From the NCBI GenBank assembly GCA_946811185.2, contig OX328111.1, positions 40,412,388-40,476,387 of the forward strand: a stretch of DNA of 64,000 bases. The letters run 5' to 3'. Both the position numbers and the translations under genes were made by a program. Source of the stretch: Hippopus hippopus. Lineage: Eukaryota; Mollusca; Bivalvia; Cardiida; Cardiidae. Under the pieces are notes generated by a model. That model saw nothing but the letters and a program-made list of their open reading frames with translations, ran no database searches and was not told the origin of the DNA. Positions 50,520 through 62,823 of this stretch are shown piece by piece. The number at the start of each line of letters is the position of its first letter. The stretch's first letter is position 1.

Positions 50520-51545
50520 AAGAGTAAAAGGCATCATACCGGAAAACGCTCCTCCACTATATTGCGAAAACCCATGCAAATCTAAATCGTGTGTCAAAAG
50601 AATTTTGATTTCTTATGGATTCATTCCGTACACATCAAATGGCTCCGGGCTTGTTCGTCCCAAAACCAGTTTGTCCCTTGGCTTGTTCGTCCCTGGGCTT
50701 ATTCACCCGGGCTTGTTCGTCCCACTCTTACTTATCGATCGTATTGGAATGAAAAGTGCTATGTGCCATCTAAAATGATTTGTTGTTTTACACATAAAAT
50801 TACTTTAAATAAAACTTCTCTTGGTCGTTATTGAACTACCCTCTCTTCTCCAAGATGCTAACAAGTTCACTGCTTTTTGTTGGTGAAATACCATCAGTTT
50901 TACCTTGCGGTTGTTTAAACATGTCATTGCATGGTTAAAGCTACTATGAAAGGAACACAGTATTTGTTTTTGTTGTTCAACGCCGTATTCAACGCCATTT
51001 CAGCAATATTGCAGCTATATCGCAGCCAGTACTACACCGCCTCTTGCCTACAGCCTACCGTCCTCCAACTCACTATAAATTGAAAATTTATGTCTATATC
51101 CATCAAATACTTTTCTTTAATTTGATTTCATCTCTAAGTGAAAGGATGGGGATGACTATTTTTTGTACAGTTGTATATCTTAGGTTCGGTAAAATGATTG
51201 GGGATAATGTGCAGTTAACACCTTTTCATACATATACTGTTACAGACCTGTCAAGATCAGTGAAATATGCACTATTAACACCTTTGGTTGGCAGGTATAT
51301 AAGTTGGGACGAACAAGCCCGTACCAAAAGGAAATCAGTTGGGACGAACAAGCCCGGACGAACGAGCCCGGGCAAACAAGCCCAGGGACGAAAAAGCCCG
51401 TTACCCATCAAATACAATATTGGTCTACGGAATAAAGCACAGAATTTCATTAATTCATCTTTTAATTCGTAAAACAATACCACATGTATGCATAAGACTG
51501 TATAGTGGAGGGGCGTTTGCCGGTATTATGCCGAGTAAAATTGCC
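50520..51545. mobile_element. Foldback element with GGGCTTGTTCGTCCC repeats
   Basis: GGCATCATACCGGAAAACGCTCCTCCACTATA near 50531 pairs with TATAGTGGAGGGGCGTTTGCCGGTATTATGCC near 51505. Inside, both arms contain three to five copies of CGGGCTTGTTCGTCCC-like units in opposite orientation (50648-50732 and 51303-51405). No transposase was recognised. Confidence 0.7.
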
Positions 51546-51656
51546 TTTTAACACTTTTTTGGCAATAAATACTAATTTTCTGTAATGATCGAGACTGCGG
51601 AACGCACCGACTCTGCCTGTGCGAAAACTGATGACTTTGGCACAACTGTTTACATT

Positions 51657-51680
51657 TTTGAAGTTGCCGCTTTGTCCAAT
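51657..51680 (-). promoter_or_regulatory. Candidate CCAAT plus CDE/CHR-like element upstream of CDCA3-like gene
   Basis: Read on the minus strand, an inverted CCAAT box (51680-51676) is followed by GCGG, four bases and TTCAAA (51662-51657). That is the order and spacing of a CDE-N4-CHR element with an NF-Y site, as known in G2/M promoters of vertebrate CDCA3-class genes. The local sequence is richer in CpG. It lies about 2.2 kb upstream of the ATG, beyond a foldback element, so the link requires a non-coding first exon and is inference. Confidence 0.3.
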
Positions 51681-52098
51681 CAGATTGTAGCAATGAAAAA
51701 ATCTATTTCGCACCACGAGTTTTCGAGACAAGTTTTTGGTGAGCTAGTAGCGTTTATTTTTTACTTGCAATTATCACTTGGTAAATCTGTGCGAGACCTT
51801 TTTTCTTTATATTGACTTTTGAAATGTCAATTTCTCAACTTCTGCATATGTACAATTGATTTTCAGATTACAAGATTTCAGTATGTGTGATTATACCTGC
51901 CTTTTTTGCTTGCTCTTCTTCTTTAAATGTTGAGAGCAGATCTAGTATAACAACTTTGTATCTGCAGTTAGGCTGGGTTTATTCCTTTTTTTCTATTTTT
52001 CAAAGGACTATTAATTGATAATTATATTAAGTTTGCTATTTTAGCATTCGCAAAAAATTTGAAGACTACTATGCTTTTCACCTTGACCAGGGATGATA

Positions 52099-53704
52099 CA
52101 GGGTGTCTCATAATATCTGATACCATTACAAATGATTCTTAAAATATAATTATGATCCACGTTTAGATGTTTGATACATCAAAATAAAGATGATACCATG
52201 AAGTTTTGTTAGCTGTGAAAATTACTGGAAAACGTCAACGTAATGACGTCATGATAACGTCATAATAAAGATGTTGTTTATTCAACATGGCTTCAGCTCT
52301 GGTAATTGCTGCTGAAGTTGTTAAAGATGCCTGTCTACAGCCGGTGAGCAAAAACGCTGTTAAATTTCAAACAATTTAGAATGGCACAGAAATCAGTCCT
52401 TTGTGTAAACATAAATAAATTACTGACATATATGGTGTACTTGAAAAAAGAAACACAGAGATTTGTATTAGAAACCGAACATTGGTCAGAAGAAAAGTGG
52501 CTGACGATCGGAGCTTTAAACAATGGCGGTACGTCATGGAAATTTATCGTTGGTTTCCGTCTAGAGTTGGATATGGTGTAATTTGCATATATAGGCCATG
52601 ACCTCCGTCTGAAAATCGAGGCTGCAACAGAGAAGCCTCCATTTTCCTTCGTTTACCTCATCAGACACAGGACGAAGGTCAAATATAGTCACGTGACAGA
52701 ATGCATGATCATCATACGAATCTACCCGAGTGTATAACGGACATATCGAAATCTTCGATTCAAACACCGGAAACGACGAGTCTGTTTACATTGAAGGCCG
52801 CAACTCAGCGAAATGCATGTTCTATCAACCGTAATCTAAGCAACCTTGCAACCGTGAGGCGCAATATTTGGCATGAAGATATGAGAATGACTATAGTTTG
52901 ATAAAATAAAGAGAAAATGAGTTAAAACTGGCTGAAAATGAGTATCAGGGCGTCTTTAAACTGTATTTTTCAAGTTTTTCACCAATAACTGTAATAAGAA
53001 AGATGCAGGAAAGACACCCATACCAGAAGAGACTTACAAAACTTCAAGTACACCGCATAGTAAAGCGATTTGATGCAACTGGATCAGTTATTGATGGATG
53101 ACACAGCAATATTTGAAGGCCAAAATCTGTAAGAAGTTCTGAGAGTATCGAGGAAATCAGGCGTGTGATTGAAGAATCGCCTCAGAAATCTATTAGAAAA
53201 ATTATGTGTGACCTTACCAACACCCCTAGTCATGCTAGTGTTCACAGAATGCCAAGGTTTGATTTGAAGTTGATTCCGTACACAATTTCAATTATGCAGC
53301 ACCTAAAAGACTCAGATAGTGCTAGTAGACTACGTTTTGCCGAGTGGATGAAGGAGCACATTGAAATCACAGGTGTTCTATGGTTCTCGGATGAAGCTCA
53401 CTTTTATTGAAATGCTCAGGTAAACAAATAAAAAACATAAGCACAGCAACATGCGAATCCGTGATCCAAAATTTCAGGGAACGTTTAGACGTCGTAATAA
53501 TGCAAAAGGGACGTCATCTGGAACACATACTATGAATATGAACCTGAAAATAGGATCAGGCGTGGGGAACAAAAGGTATGTGTTATACATGAGATAAAAC
53601 TTTAAAATGTATACAATAACATTAAGTAGTCTCTGTTAGTGCATCAATCTCAATGAAACAAATAATGAGCCTGCAAATGGTATCAGATATTATGAGACAC
53701 CCTG
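52099..53704 (+). mobile_element. Decayed Tc1/mariner-superfamily transposon
   Basis: CAGGGTGTCTCATAATATCTGATACCATT forms both ends, perfect over about 29 bp. TA duplications stand at 52097-52098 and 53705-53706. The length of 1,606 bp suits the superfamily. The interior encodes broken transposase pieces. Confidence 0.9.
53003..53560 (+). pseudogene. Broken Tc1/mariner-type transposase
   Basis: The first segment has a helix-turn-helix-like LQVHRIVKRFDATGSV. A frameshift and stop follow, then RPKSVRSSESIEEIRRVIEE and QKSIRKI (typical of the second HTH region). A longer open segment (53165-53410) ends in WFSDEAHFY, the region of the second catalytic aspartate, then a stop before NAQVNK. The last acidic residue region is degraded. 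Several stops make it non-functional. Confidence 0.8.
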
Positions 53705-53734
53705 TACATATAGACGTGTATATACAATCCCTAC

Positions 53735-54485
53735 CTTGACATAAGGCTCCATAGACTGCTCAAATGTGTATATTGTTCATAGATAGTATTCCTGAATGAA
53801 AGATTTTCTGGCCATCAGTCATCTTATTTTAGGCAACTGTAATGAAATCTGTTTCGGTCAAAATGGGTTTCCATCTTCTTGTACAATTTGAAGTATTTCA
53901 ACCCTTAAAGCACCTTTCACAACTTTAGTTGTCTTTGAGGTCAGTGCAGATCAAGATCAGACTGCACAAGACATGTAGTCTGATCTTTTATCTACACTGT
54001 CTACCTTGCTGATACCTCAGTATAAAAGCAAGTTCTATGAAATTGCAAGCCTTTGGGTTTTATGTAAAGATCCAAAATGTCTTGATTAGTCTTTTTCAGA
54101 TTCATTAAGACAAAGGATGGTTTGGTTAAGATCTAACTTGCAAAACAGCAACAGAAGTATGATGAATATTACTAAGATGCAGAAATTCATATAAAAAATT
54201 AAAGACTAGACATTCATTTCAAACATTTTATTTCCATTAAAAGAAAGAAGGCAAACACTTTTCCTTTGATCTAAATCAAAGAAAAAAAAAATAGAAATAG
54301 CACAATCAAAACAGTGATGAGTTTTCAGTAATATTTACAAATAATTATAAAATTTCATTACTATACAGAAACATTAATTAAAACGTGAGACAGAAAATAA
54401 AGTACATGTATACGAACATGTTTAACCGTACATGACTTTTTATTGTTATAATGGTTTGAGTGGTGTCTTTTACTTTTTGTGATTC
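53735..54485. other. Intergenic, one second-family hairpin
   Basis: An AGATCAGACTGCA palindrome spans 53937-54005. No gene was seen in the rest. Confidence 0.5.
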
Positions 54486-54692
54486 TGGGTCTGTATCCAC
54501 CAACCATTCCCAAGAACATTCTCAGTCTTATTCATCAGAACTTTTTAAATTTCAAAGTAACGCAACTTTTGATTGGCTTAATTAACCATAAATGGTTTTG
54601 CCAATCAAAAGTTGTGTTACTTTTAACTGTTGAAAATCTTGGAGAATAAGACATAAGATGTTCTTAAGAATGGTTGGTGAATACGTAACCTG
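54486..54692. mobile_element. GGGTCTGTATC-ended palindromic MITE, copy 2
   Basis: TATCCACCAACCATTCCCAAGAACAT pairs with ATGTTCTTAAGAATGGTTGGTGAATA. The centre TTGATTGGCTTAATTAACCATAAATGGTTTTGCCAATCAA is palindromic. Same family as 4265-4465. Confidence 0.7.
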
Positions 54693-54789
54693 TACATGTA
54701 CACAAGTGAACTGCATGTCGCACATATTTGAAACATACGGTTTCATATGTACATGTCATAATTATTATTAAGGTATCTGGCTACAATTA

Positions 54790-55198
54790 ATCTATTACCA
54801 CAAATTCCCATTGTTTTACAACCCTAAAGAAAAAGGCTTTTTGGAACACTATGGAAAAAGGAGATAATACTACTTACTAGCATTTTCTCCATTTTCCCAC
54901 CATGTTCTTTTGCCCTTTGGAAAAAAGAAAACTCATTTGATCTAGTAATTTGATTTTGTTGCAAATACCTGTAATATGGAGAAGTCTAAATATTTGTTGT
55001 AGAGCAACAGTTAACTTTCCGAAATGACAAAATTTTAGACCAGTCCTTGTTGAAAGCATGCAACTTAAATGTAGCTCAAATAATGTAATGCGATTTCAAT
55101 AGCTTAGAAAACAAAGTGGAGAAAAAGAGAAAATTCTCCACTTCCCACTGTTTTCAAAAGCTTTTTTATCAGGGTCATGAAAAGAGGGGATTGTTTAG
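54790..55198. repeat. Two diverged TTAA-type MITE copies
   Basis: A forward copy (54790-55012) and a reverse copy (55013-55198) meet at a TTAA. The hairpins are weakened. Confidence 0.6.
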
Positions 55199-55202
55199 TT
55201 AA

Positions 55203-55417
55203 CCCTTTACCTGATATGCCAATTTGAGGCTCTTCCATTTCAGCAGCAAATAAAGATATGATGTCAAAAATATGGACAAATGAGGATACAAATATCTGAT
55301 TGAGTGGAAAACATTGTGGGAAAAGGAGAAATTACGAGCAATTTCTCCTTTTCCCACAATGTTTTCAAAAGCTGTCTGTTGTTGATACGTCAAAATGAGT
55401 ATCTATGGAGTAAAGGG
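55203..55417. mobile_element. TTAA-flanked MITE, variant with symmetric tip
   Basis: TTAA at 55199-55202 and 55418-55421. The stem 'acattgtgggaaaaggagaaatt-acgagc-aatttctccttttcccacaatgt' keeps both arms but has a different, shorter tip. The flanks also differ from the main family, so it is a distinct subfamily. Confidence 0.75.
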
Positions 55418-55429
55418 TTAAGAAAAGAT

Positions 55430-56350
55430 ACAACAAATAATTTTGAATTACACATTGACAAGTTTCAGACAATAATGAAAGATATGATGTCATTTTGAAT
55501 GTGACAGTTATTGTATTGAGGGACAAAATATGATTCAACACCATGGAAAATCAACATAAAACCCAAAATAATGAATTATGCTTCAAAATGTTTGAACACA
55601 TCTAACTTTGTTATAGATCTACTCTCAGCAAAACTTATGAACCACCACTTTTAAGCTGTAATTCTCCATAGACCTCTTTTTTCTTTGCATCACAGTCCAG
55701 AAGAGAGATATTTCATTTGGTTTGATTTTTTGCAGAATTACTGATCAGTGTAAAAACATACCTCGGCCTAAGTCTGAAAAGAATTTATTAACTTGTTCTT
55801 ATTACAGGAGCCTATTTAACATCCATTCACTCAATGTTGAAAGTTAAAAAATAAAATTCTTGGTACGTTCATACTCGTTTTCTTGGATTATATGTTTGTG
55901 CAGAAAATAATTTTCATGTTTTTTTTTATCCCAGATAGAATTTCAGTAATTTAAGCTTCTGTTTTTAACCTGATTTGGCTCAGAGACACCAAGCATGAGT
56001 AACTGATGTGTTTTCACTCTTTATAAAAAGACATGCCTTCTGTTGGCAAAATGGAGAATCTCTTCCTAAAAAAACTTTACAATTTCTTTCCATTTACTTG
56101 TCTATTACTTGGGTACATTTGCAGGAGAAACAAAAGTGGTAACTGATAAATTTTGCTGAGTGTATTAACGTATAGACTATTGCTTAACATACTACCTCAC
56201 AAGCCCAAATCGACACCATTGAAAAATATTGTAGGAAAAGAAATTTCCTCAACTATGAACAATATAGCACAATTGGGAAAGAACGGGCATTCGCTTGTAA
56301 TAAGAAACAATTATTCTTTTTCCCCAATAATTTTTTTAAGAAACTTGATA
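55430..56350. other. Intergenic AT-rich DNA
   Basis: No supported exon. A diverged hairpin MITE begins near 56190 ('ctacctcacaagcccaaatcgacacc') and is cut by the next element. Confidence 0.45.
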
Positions 56351-56354
56351 TACT

Positions 56355-57051
56355 CACGGGTAGGAAACGTCAATTCAGAGCCAATGGCTCTGAAGGTAAA
56401 ATGTTGTGTTGGTCTTCCTGTTCCAAAAGTATTGGCTCAAAAACAAATTGGAAAGTTGTATAATGTATGTTGTTGTCTGAATCATTTGTGCCATGGGTTG
56501 ACCGTGGCCGAAATGATACGTCAAGGACCTAGTTTCAGACTGATATTGCCATTAAATTAGCAAAAAAAAGAGAGTTTTGCTGTCCTAAAAGTGTGAATTA
56601 TTGAGTTGAACTTTTTTGCTTGCTGCTGGCAAAGAATCAATAAGAATTACTGTAACACAAAATTGACATAAATAAACAAAGGCTCTGGTTATGTGAACTG
56701 GCTATGAATATGTGGACTGGCTCCGAACATGTTGATCGGCACCGATGGATTAGGGCTTCCTTTCAAAAACTTTAGTTGTCAGTCACTTATTTAAAACATG
56801 TATACGCTCTGTATTCTTGTTAATACCTCTCACTCCGAAAGTTAAAGCATACATTTGTTTGATGAAATGTGACCAAATTTCTGACAATACAAAGGGCTGA
56901 TATTATCACAGTTGAAAGATGCCATCTAACATCAGTCCATCTAAATGTTGAAAATATTGTTGAATAGCTTTTGATTAGCCGGAACCGGAACACCAACACA
57001 ACATTTTATCGTCAGAGCCACTGGCTCTGAATGTGAAGTTTCCTACCCGTG
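56355..57051. mobile_element. CACGGGTAGG-ended TIR element, 697 bp
   Basis: CACGGGTAGGAAACGTCAATTCAGAGCCAATGGCTCTGA... pairs with ...TCAGAGCCACTGGCTCTGAATGTGAAGTTTCCTACCCGTG. TIRs are about 70 bp and contain AAAATGTTGTGTTGG. TACT flanks both ends (56351-56354 and 57052-57055). Confidence 0.78.
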
Positions 57052-57397
57052 TACTACTGGCCCTAAAAAAAAGTCAAATTTGTATGATATCGGATTTGTA
57101 TTACTATCCATTTACATTTGAACATTTTGTCTTCTTTATTTCCATTGTGAAATTACAAAAAAAGGTGTCAAAATGAAAGATAAAGTTTGGTTAAAAAAAA
57201 AAGGATTCAGAACAAAAATAAAGTACATTGAATAATGTAAATTATTCAAATTTCATACATGGAAAGGTGAGTTAAAAATGAATTATCTAACTTAAGTTTG
57301 GAAAAATTGAAATTAAATTAGTACACTTTATGGTAACATTAATTTAAAAATGAAGTTTAGGATGATTGATTAGTAACTACATGTAAATAGCTTCCAA

Positions 57398-58159
57398 GAT
57401 TGTAGGAAAGAAAGTATCAGGAAAAAAAGAATCAGGATAAAAAGTATCAGAAAAAAAGTATCAGTTGCCAAAAAGAGACTAAGTTGATAATTATGGTATA
57501 TGATGTAAAAATTTAGTTGATAGATTATAGTGAATTTGATAAAAAAAATAAAATGTGATATTTGTACATTTTTCTTTTTATTTTTTCTGGCCTGAGATTG
57601 GGAAGAAAAGTGCTAACACTCATATTTGGTTGTTGATACCTGCAAAAGATCAGGGCATAACAATATTAATTAAAATCTTTTTCATTTATGTTTATTTATC
57701 TGTGTAATTTTTGTAATATGCAATCTGTATAATCCTAATTGAGGTCTAATTTTCACTCTGATTAAGTCATTGATACTGTCGAACTATTAATAATGTGTTG
57801 TCTTTAATTATCATTTTATTTCATTTTTTATTGATCTTTAACTTACATTTTACTTAAAATATTCACAGTGTGTAAGTTTTACAAAGTTAATTGTTTGCCA
57901 ACTTAAGAAGGTAGAAGGCCTTTGAAAACATTGTAGGAAAAAGACAAAATGTTTCCAAGTAGCATTTTTTGTGTGCTTAAATGTCAAACATTAATTACAT
58001 AAAGTATCAAAATCATTCTTATATGATTTAATATAAATATTGATGAAGTATCACAACATTGACAGAAACTGATTCTTTTTTTCCTGATACTTTCTTTCCT
58101 GGCAAAAATTGATACTTTTTTCCGATACTTTTTTTACTGATACTTTCTTTCCGATTACC
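57398..58159. mobile_element. Foldback element with AAGTATCAG repeats and 9-bp duplication
   Basis: The left terminus has four 'aaagtatcag(g)aaaa' units and the right terminus the same in reverse ('ctgatactttctttcc'). AGCTTCCAA flanks the element (57389-57397 and 58160-58168). A 9-bp duplication and subterminal repeats suggest a MULE-like foldback. Confidence 0.7.
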
Positions 58160-58246
58160 AGCTTCCAACAATACTTTATTTTACATTGTACATTGTATAT
58201 CAAACAAGACAATTGCCAGCTATAACTTTTTTAACTATCCTTTTAA

Positions 58247-58450
58247 CCCTTTACCATAAAATCCCATGATTTAACGACCCTGAGGAAGAGGGCTTTTGAA
58301 AACAATATGGAAAAAGGAGAAAATGCTGGTAACCAGCATTTTCTCCTTTTTCTATGTTGTTTTTCTACCCTTTCAATGACAAATCTTATGATTTGTGGCA
58401 AATGTTTTGGATTTAGACCAAGTCCAAATTTCTTTTGTGATGCAAAGAGT
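58247..58450 (+). mobile_element. TTAA-type hairpin MITE
   Basis: TTAA at 58243-58246, hairpin 'aaggagaaaatgctggtaaccagcattttctcctt', degraded right end. Fragments continue to about 58660. Confidence 0.7.
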
Positions 58451-58669
58451 AAAAGTATGGCCAATCAATTTGAATTACCAGTAACATTGAAGCTTTAACC
58501 CTTCACCTCATTTTCATTACAAAATCGAGATTGTGAGGCAAAAGGATAACAGAAGACAAATCTTTTAAACTTGTTCAGTTGAAAGCAAGTGCAGACATAT
58601 TTTAAGACTCTAAGTGAGAGAGCTTTTGAAAAACACTGTAGAAAAGGGAGAAGATGCTGGTCACTAGGT

Positions 58670-59470
58670 GTTATGTACATGAAAACCTTACTATTCATAA
58701 AGAAACAGCTTAACTCCTGCAGTTCACAGTATTTGAAACCGATCAAATATGCTGAAAAATTACTTTATTTTTTACCGTAATTTCTTGGCTATTTAGACAC
58801 CAATCTATCTGGCTATGAATAAAATTACACTTCCTTCATTTGGCATACAAGCAAATTCACAAACTTATCTCTTCTTTTATAAAGTGAGAAGAGATAGATA
58901 AGGGTGAAGGTACAAAATGAAAAAAAAAAAAGTTTAACATTAACTTCAGAGGTAGCTAGCTTGATATAAACAGACAATATTGACCAAGATCAGACTATAC
59001 AGAATATGCAGTCTTGGACTATATTCACGAGTAATTCTAAATTGCCTTCTTAGTCCATTTATAGATTTTGAAAGTAACAAAATTTCCGATTGGCCAAAAC
59101 CATTTTGTTTCTGTGCATCACTTTTAAGTTTGAAAAATCTTGAAAATTAGACCAAGAATATTTCTACAAGATCTTTGAGGTCTAGTTTTTGTTAAATTCA
59201 TTAATCTGTCTTGAAATATTAACAGCCGTAAAATAAAAACAAAGTTTGTTTTTTCTGACTGAAAACATCCATTTTGTTTATTGGCTCTTCAAGAGAAAAT
59301 GAAACATCCCATATCTATAAAAGGACAAGAGAAAAAATTGGAACAAAAACTCCTCATTTGTCCTACGAAAGAGTAAAATCAGGAACGAAAATGGACAAAA
59401 TTTTGGAATTCTTCACAATTTTTTAAAGCTTTATAAACTTTGATGGCAAGAACTTAACTCCAATTGTTGT
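58670..59470. other. Intergenic; one palindromic MITE relic
   Basis: A copy of the GGGTCTATA family spans 59010-59165 ('ggactatattcacgagtaattc...accgattggccaaaacc'). No gene was seen. Confidence 0.45.
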
Positions 59471-59477
59471 CAATTTA

Positions 59478-59695
59478 ACTCTTTACCAAACTACAAAATT
59501 TTAGAAGTGTCTAAATTCAAAGCAGATGAAAAAATAGACATGACTCAAACATTGCAGTTTTATTTTGAAAGGGTAGAAAAATATTGTGGAAAAAGGAGAA
59601 AATGCTGGTTACCAGCATTTTCTCCCTTTCCCACCATGTTTTCAAAAAGCTTTCTTTCTCAGGGTCATTTAAACTTGACATTGTGTGGTAAAGGG
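59478..59695 (-). mobile_element. TTAA-type hairpin MITE, clean ends
   Basis: TTAA at 59474-59477 and 59696-59699. Hairpin near 59580-59640. Confidence 0.85.
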
Positions 59696-59759
59696 TTAAT
59701 AGATTGTTTTCTACCATTAAGTAAAAATCAAAAACAAAAAAATTATGTCTTATAACACC

Positions 59760-60940
59760 CCATTATTGATTGCTTGTATGCCACTTTCAGTAAAATTTTA
59801 GACTGTCAATATTGATTGCATCTTACAGACTGCAAATCTAGCTCCAATGATTGAAAGGGTTGAAATATTGTCGAAAAAGCCTTCCTCCACACGGCTGTAA
59901 AAACATAGGACCTATTTGGTAAAGGGCTGACAGGTTCCAAATACAGAGCCTTGGTAATCAAGCACTTTAAATGCAATTTTGGGTGATTTGAAATTAAATA
60001 CTAATGACATAAAAACTATCAGGCTTGTATGGATCATTTACAAAGGCTATGATAGATATCTTTACATTGAAAAAATGTGAGAGCAATAAATAAAAATACT
60101 TATAAATAGAGATATTTACACATTATATACAAATAAAGTTGTGATCACAGCTTAAATTTATTCTCAGATATGTTTAATATATATTTTAAGTTACTGGATT
60201 TGTATGGAAATATAATGTGTCGGAATAGTTATTACGGTAGAGTAGGAAATGCTTGGCAGGGCAACTACACCTGAAGAACGAGAATTAACATTTTTTTTCA
60301 AGTTTGTCTGCTGCAGTCTTGTTTCAGAATGTGAAGAACTACACATATTAAAATACATGTAATAATTTGTAAGAAGGAGAGCAGTATCAAAACAAAGTTT
60401 TACCACTAACAAAAGCCTATTACAATTTATTTAACACTTTATCGATTAATCTTGAGTTTCAATGACCTTGAAGTAGTAGGCCTTTGGAAACACTGTGGGA
60501 AACCAGCATTTTCACCTTTCTCCCACAATGTTTTCTATGCTTTCAAAGACAATTTCCATCATTTCATCCCTATTTAATTCCAAGCCTGCAAAATTATGCT
60601 TTCAACTTGGACAAGTCTTAAATTTTGTGGTTTGGGTAAGAGTTAACGAATGAAAAAAATGCATGAATTTTGACAAAAAATGAAGTAAAATTTCTTGAAC
60701 AAGTATTTGAAAATTTAAAAGAAAATGATGTTGTTTGAAAAATAGCTTTATATCTTCAAAATGAAAATGATAAAAATATGGACGGAATATTTATAAAGGG
60801 AGGTAATGAATATGGAATAAAGGAACAAATAAATGCAGGTCTACAGGCAAATGTTACCTCTACAGGAACATTGCTCAAATTTTCTCAAATCAAAACAAGT
60901 GACAAAAACAGAAACGTTTGAGAAAAAAAAAAAAAAAACT
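59760..60940. other. Intergenic AT-rich DNA with MITE remnants
   Basis: Diverged MITE pieces lie at about 59775-59935 and 60430-60645. No exon with convincing splice sites was found. Confidence 0.45.
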
Positions 60941-61350
60941 AATTCTTGACCACACAATCTCAGATTTTAACGACCCTGGGAAGTCAGACTTTTGAAAACA
61001 TTGTGGGAAAAAGGAGAAAATGCTGTTAACCAGCATTTTCTCGTTTTTCCAACAATTTTTTCGAACCTTTCAGAAACAGATCCAATCACTTGAGCCATAT
61101 TTAATTTGTCGTCTGCACATGCTTTCAATTTGGACCAGTGTAAAATTTTGTTGTGTGGTAAAGGGTTAAATCTTTACCAGATGACAACATTTCAAACTTG
61201 TCCTAAACATAGGGTTTTGAAGCTGACAAAATAGATGGTGCTCAGATAATTGGATTTGTCTATGGAAGGGTAGAAACATTGTGGGAAAGGAAGAAAATGC
61301 TGGTTACCAGAATCTTCTCCATTTCCTACAGCTTCTTTCTCTAGGTCGTT
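60941..61350. repeat. Forward and reverse TTAA-type MITE copies
   Basis: A forward copy ends at TTAA 61166-61169. A reverse copy follows immediately (61170-61345, truncated). Confidence 0.65.
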
Positions 61351-61510
61351 TTACCCGTTACCACACAATCTTGTGTTTCAACAACCTTGAGGAATAAGGC
61401 TTTTGAAAACATTGTAGGAAAAGGGGAAAATGCTGGTAGCCATTTTCTCCCTTTCCCACAATGTTTTCTAACCTTTTAAAGATGATTTCCACTGTTTGGA
61501 CAACATTTAA

Positions 61511-61731
61511 CCCTTTCCCAAACAATCCCTGGTTTCTACGACCCTGAGATAGAAGCCTTTTGAAAACATTGTGGGAAAAGGAGAAAATGCTGGTAACCAG
61601 CATTTTCTCCTTTTCCCACAATGTTTTCTACCCTGCTGGAAACAAATTTCAATTTTTGAGTTACGTTTATTTTGTCATCTGCAAGTGCTTTCAATTTGGA
61701 CCAGTCTAAAATTTTGTCGTTTGGTAAAGAG
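61511..61731 (+). mobile_element. TTAA-type hairpin MITE, clean ends, in a cluster
   Basis: TTAA at 61507-61510 and 61732-61735 with a perfect hairpin at 61560-61625. A truncated copy precedes it (61356-61506) and an isolated right end follows (61745-61799). Confidence 0.87.
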
Positions 61732-62229
61732 TTAAGTCATTGTTTGCAATTGTTTTGGATTTGGACAAGACTAAAACTTTGTCGTTTGGTAAAGGGTTAC
61801 ACTGGTGATGGTTTGGTAAAGTATTAAAGCGTTGTTTTATTGATATGTAAATCCTTGCTACAGTTGTAGGAGAAGGAGCAATGGTTGTAACAAGTAATTA
61901 CGTTTTTTTCTTTCGGATATGTTTTGAAGTCCTGTGAAGGTCAGAAATTATAAATGCAGTACTTAATCAAAGGTCACACGCTCTAAAAGATGATAAGAAT
62001 ACATGAACATTTACAAGCACACAAACAGACAAACACACAAATCTTGAACATAATTTCAGTTGCTTTAAATCATGACATAGTATCAAAAAAAAAAATAATA
62101 CAAAACAAGAGCATAACATGCAGGTGGAAACTCCTGACTGCAGTTGATTTGTCGGTGAAAATTCTACTATGAAAAGGGGCCATGACTGTGTCAAAAATAT
62201 CATAAGCATAGCCTTCCTTTGTTGTTCAA

Positions 62230-62580
62230 ATATGCTTAAGTTCTCTGATAGAGTATAAAACATTACTGGAAAAGGAGAAAATCCTGGTCACCAGCATTTT
62301 CTCCTTTTCCCACAATGTTTTCAAAAGCCTCTTCCTTCAGGGTCATTAAAACTCAGGATTGTGTGGTAAAGAGCTACATGTACCATACAAATCTTGTTTT
62401 AACAACCTTGAAGGATACCTGTGAAAAAATTGTGAGACAAGAAGAAAATGCATGTAACCAGCATTTTCTACTATTCTCACATTTCCTAGCCTTTCATTGA
62501 TAGATCCTATCATTTTATTTGTTGTCTGCAAATGTCTTAATATGGATAAGTCTTGAATTTTGTACTTTGGCAAGGATTTA
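62230..62580. repeat. Two TTAA-type MITE copies, truncated
   Basis: A reverse copy with full hairpin at 62262-62325 ends 'aggattgtgtggtaaagag'. A forward copy follows (62378-62580) with core 'aagaagaaaatgcatgtaaccagcattttctac'. Confidence 0.6.
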
Positions 62581-62823
62581 ATTGTTTTTAGGTGGTTCTG
62601 AAACTAGCTGATACATAGCAGGATAAATTGTCAGTGCACAAACTTGTCACAATAAATCTTTCCATCTTAATTAAGCTAGAAGTATTTTTCCACATTTTAC
62701 TGGTCAAAATGTGTTTTTTACTATCACAGATCACTTTGTAAAACAAATAACATTATCAACAAACACATAGTATCACAGCATACAGTATAACACTTATTTA
62801 CAGACAGAAACACTATTTGTATA

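Noticed and set aside
51585..51815. Plus-strand coding exon (76 codons)
   Set aside because: There is no recognisable protein feature and no convincing partner exon. The stretch fits better as a GC-richer promoter or 5' region.
60191..60412. Minus-strand coding exon
   Set aside because: The frame has low-complexity composition, no clear acceptor/donor pair in phase, and no family resemblance.
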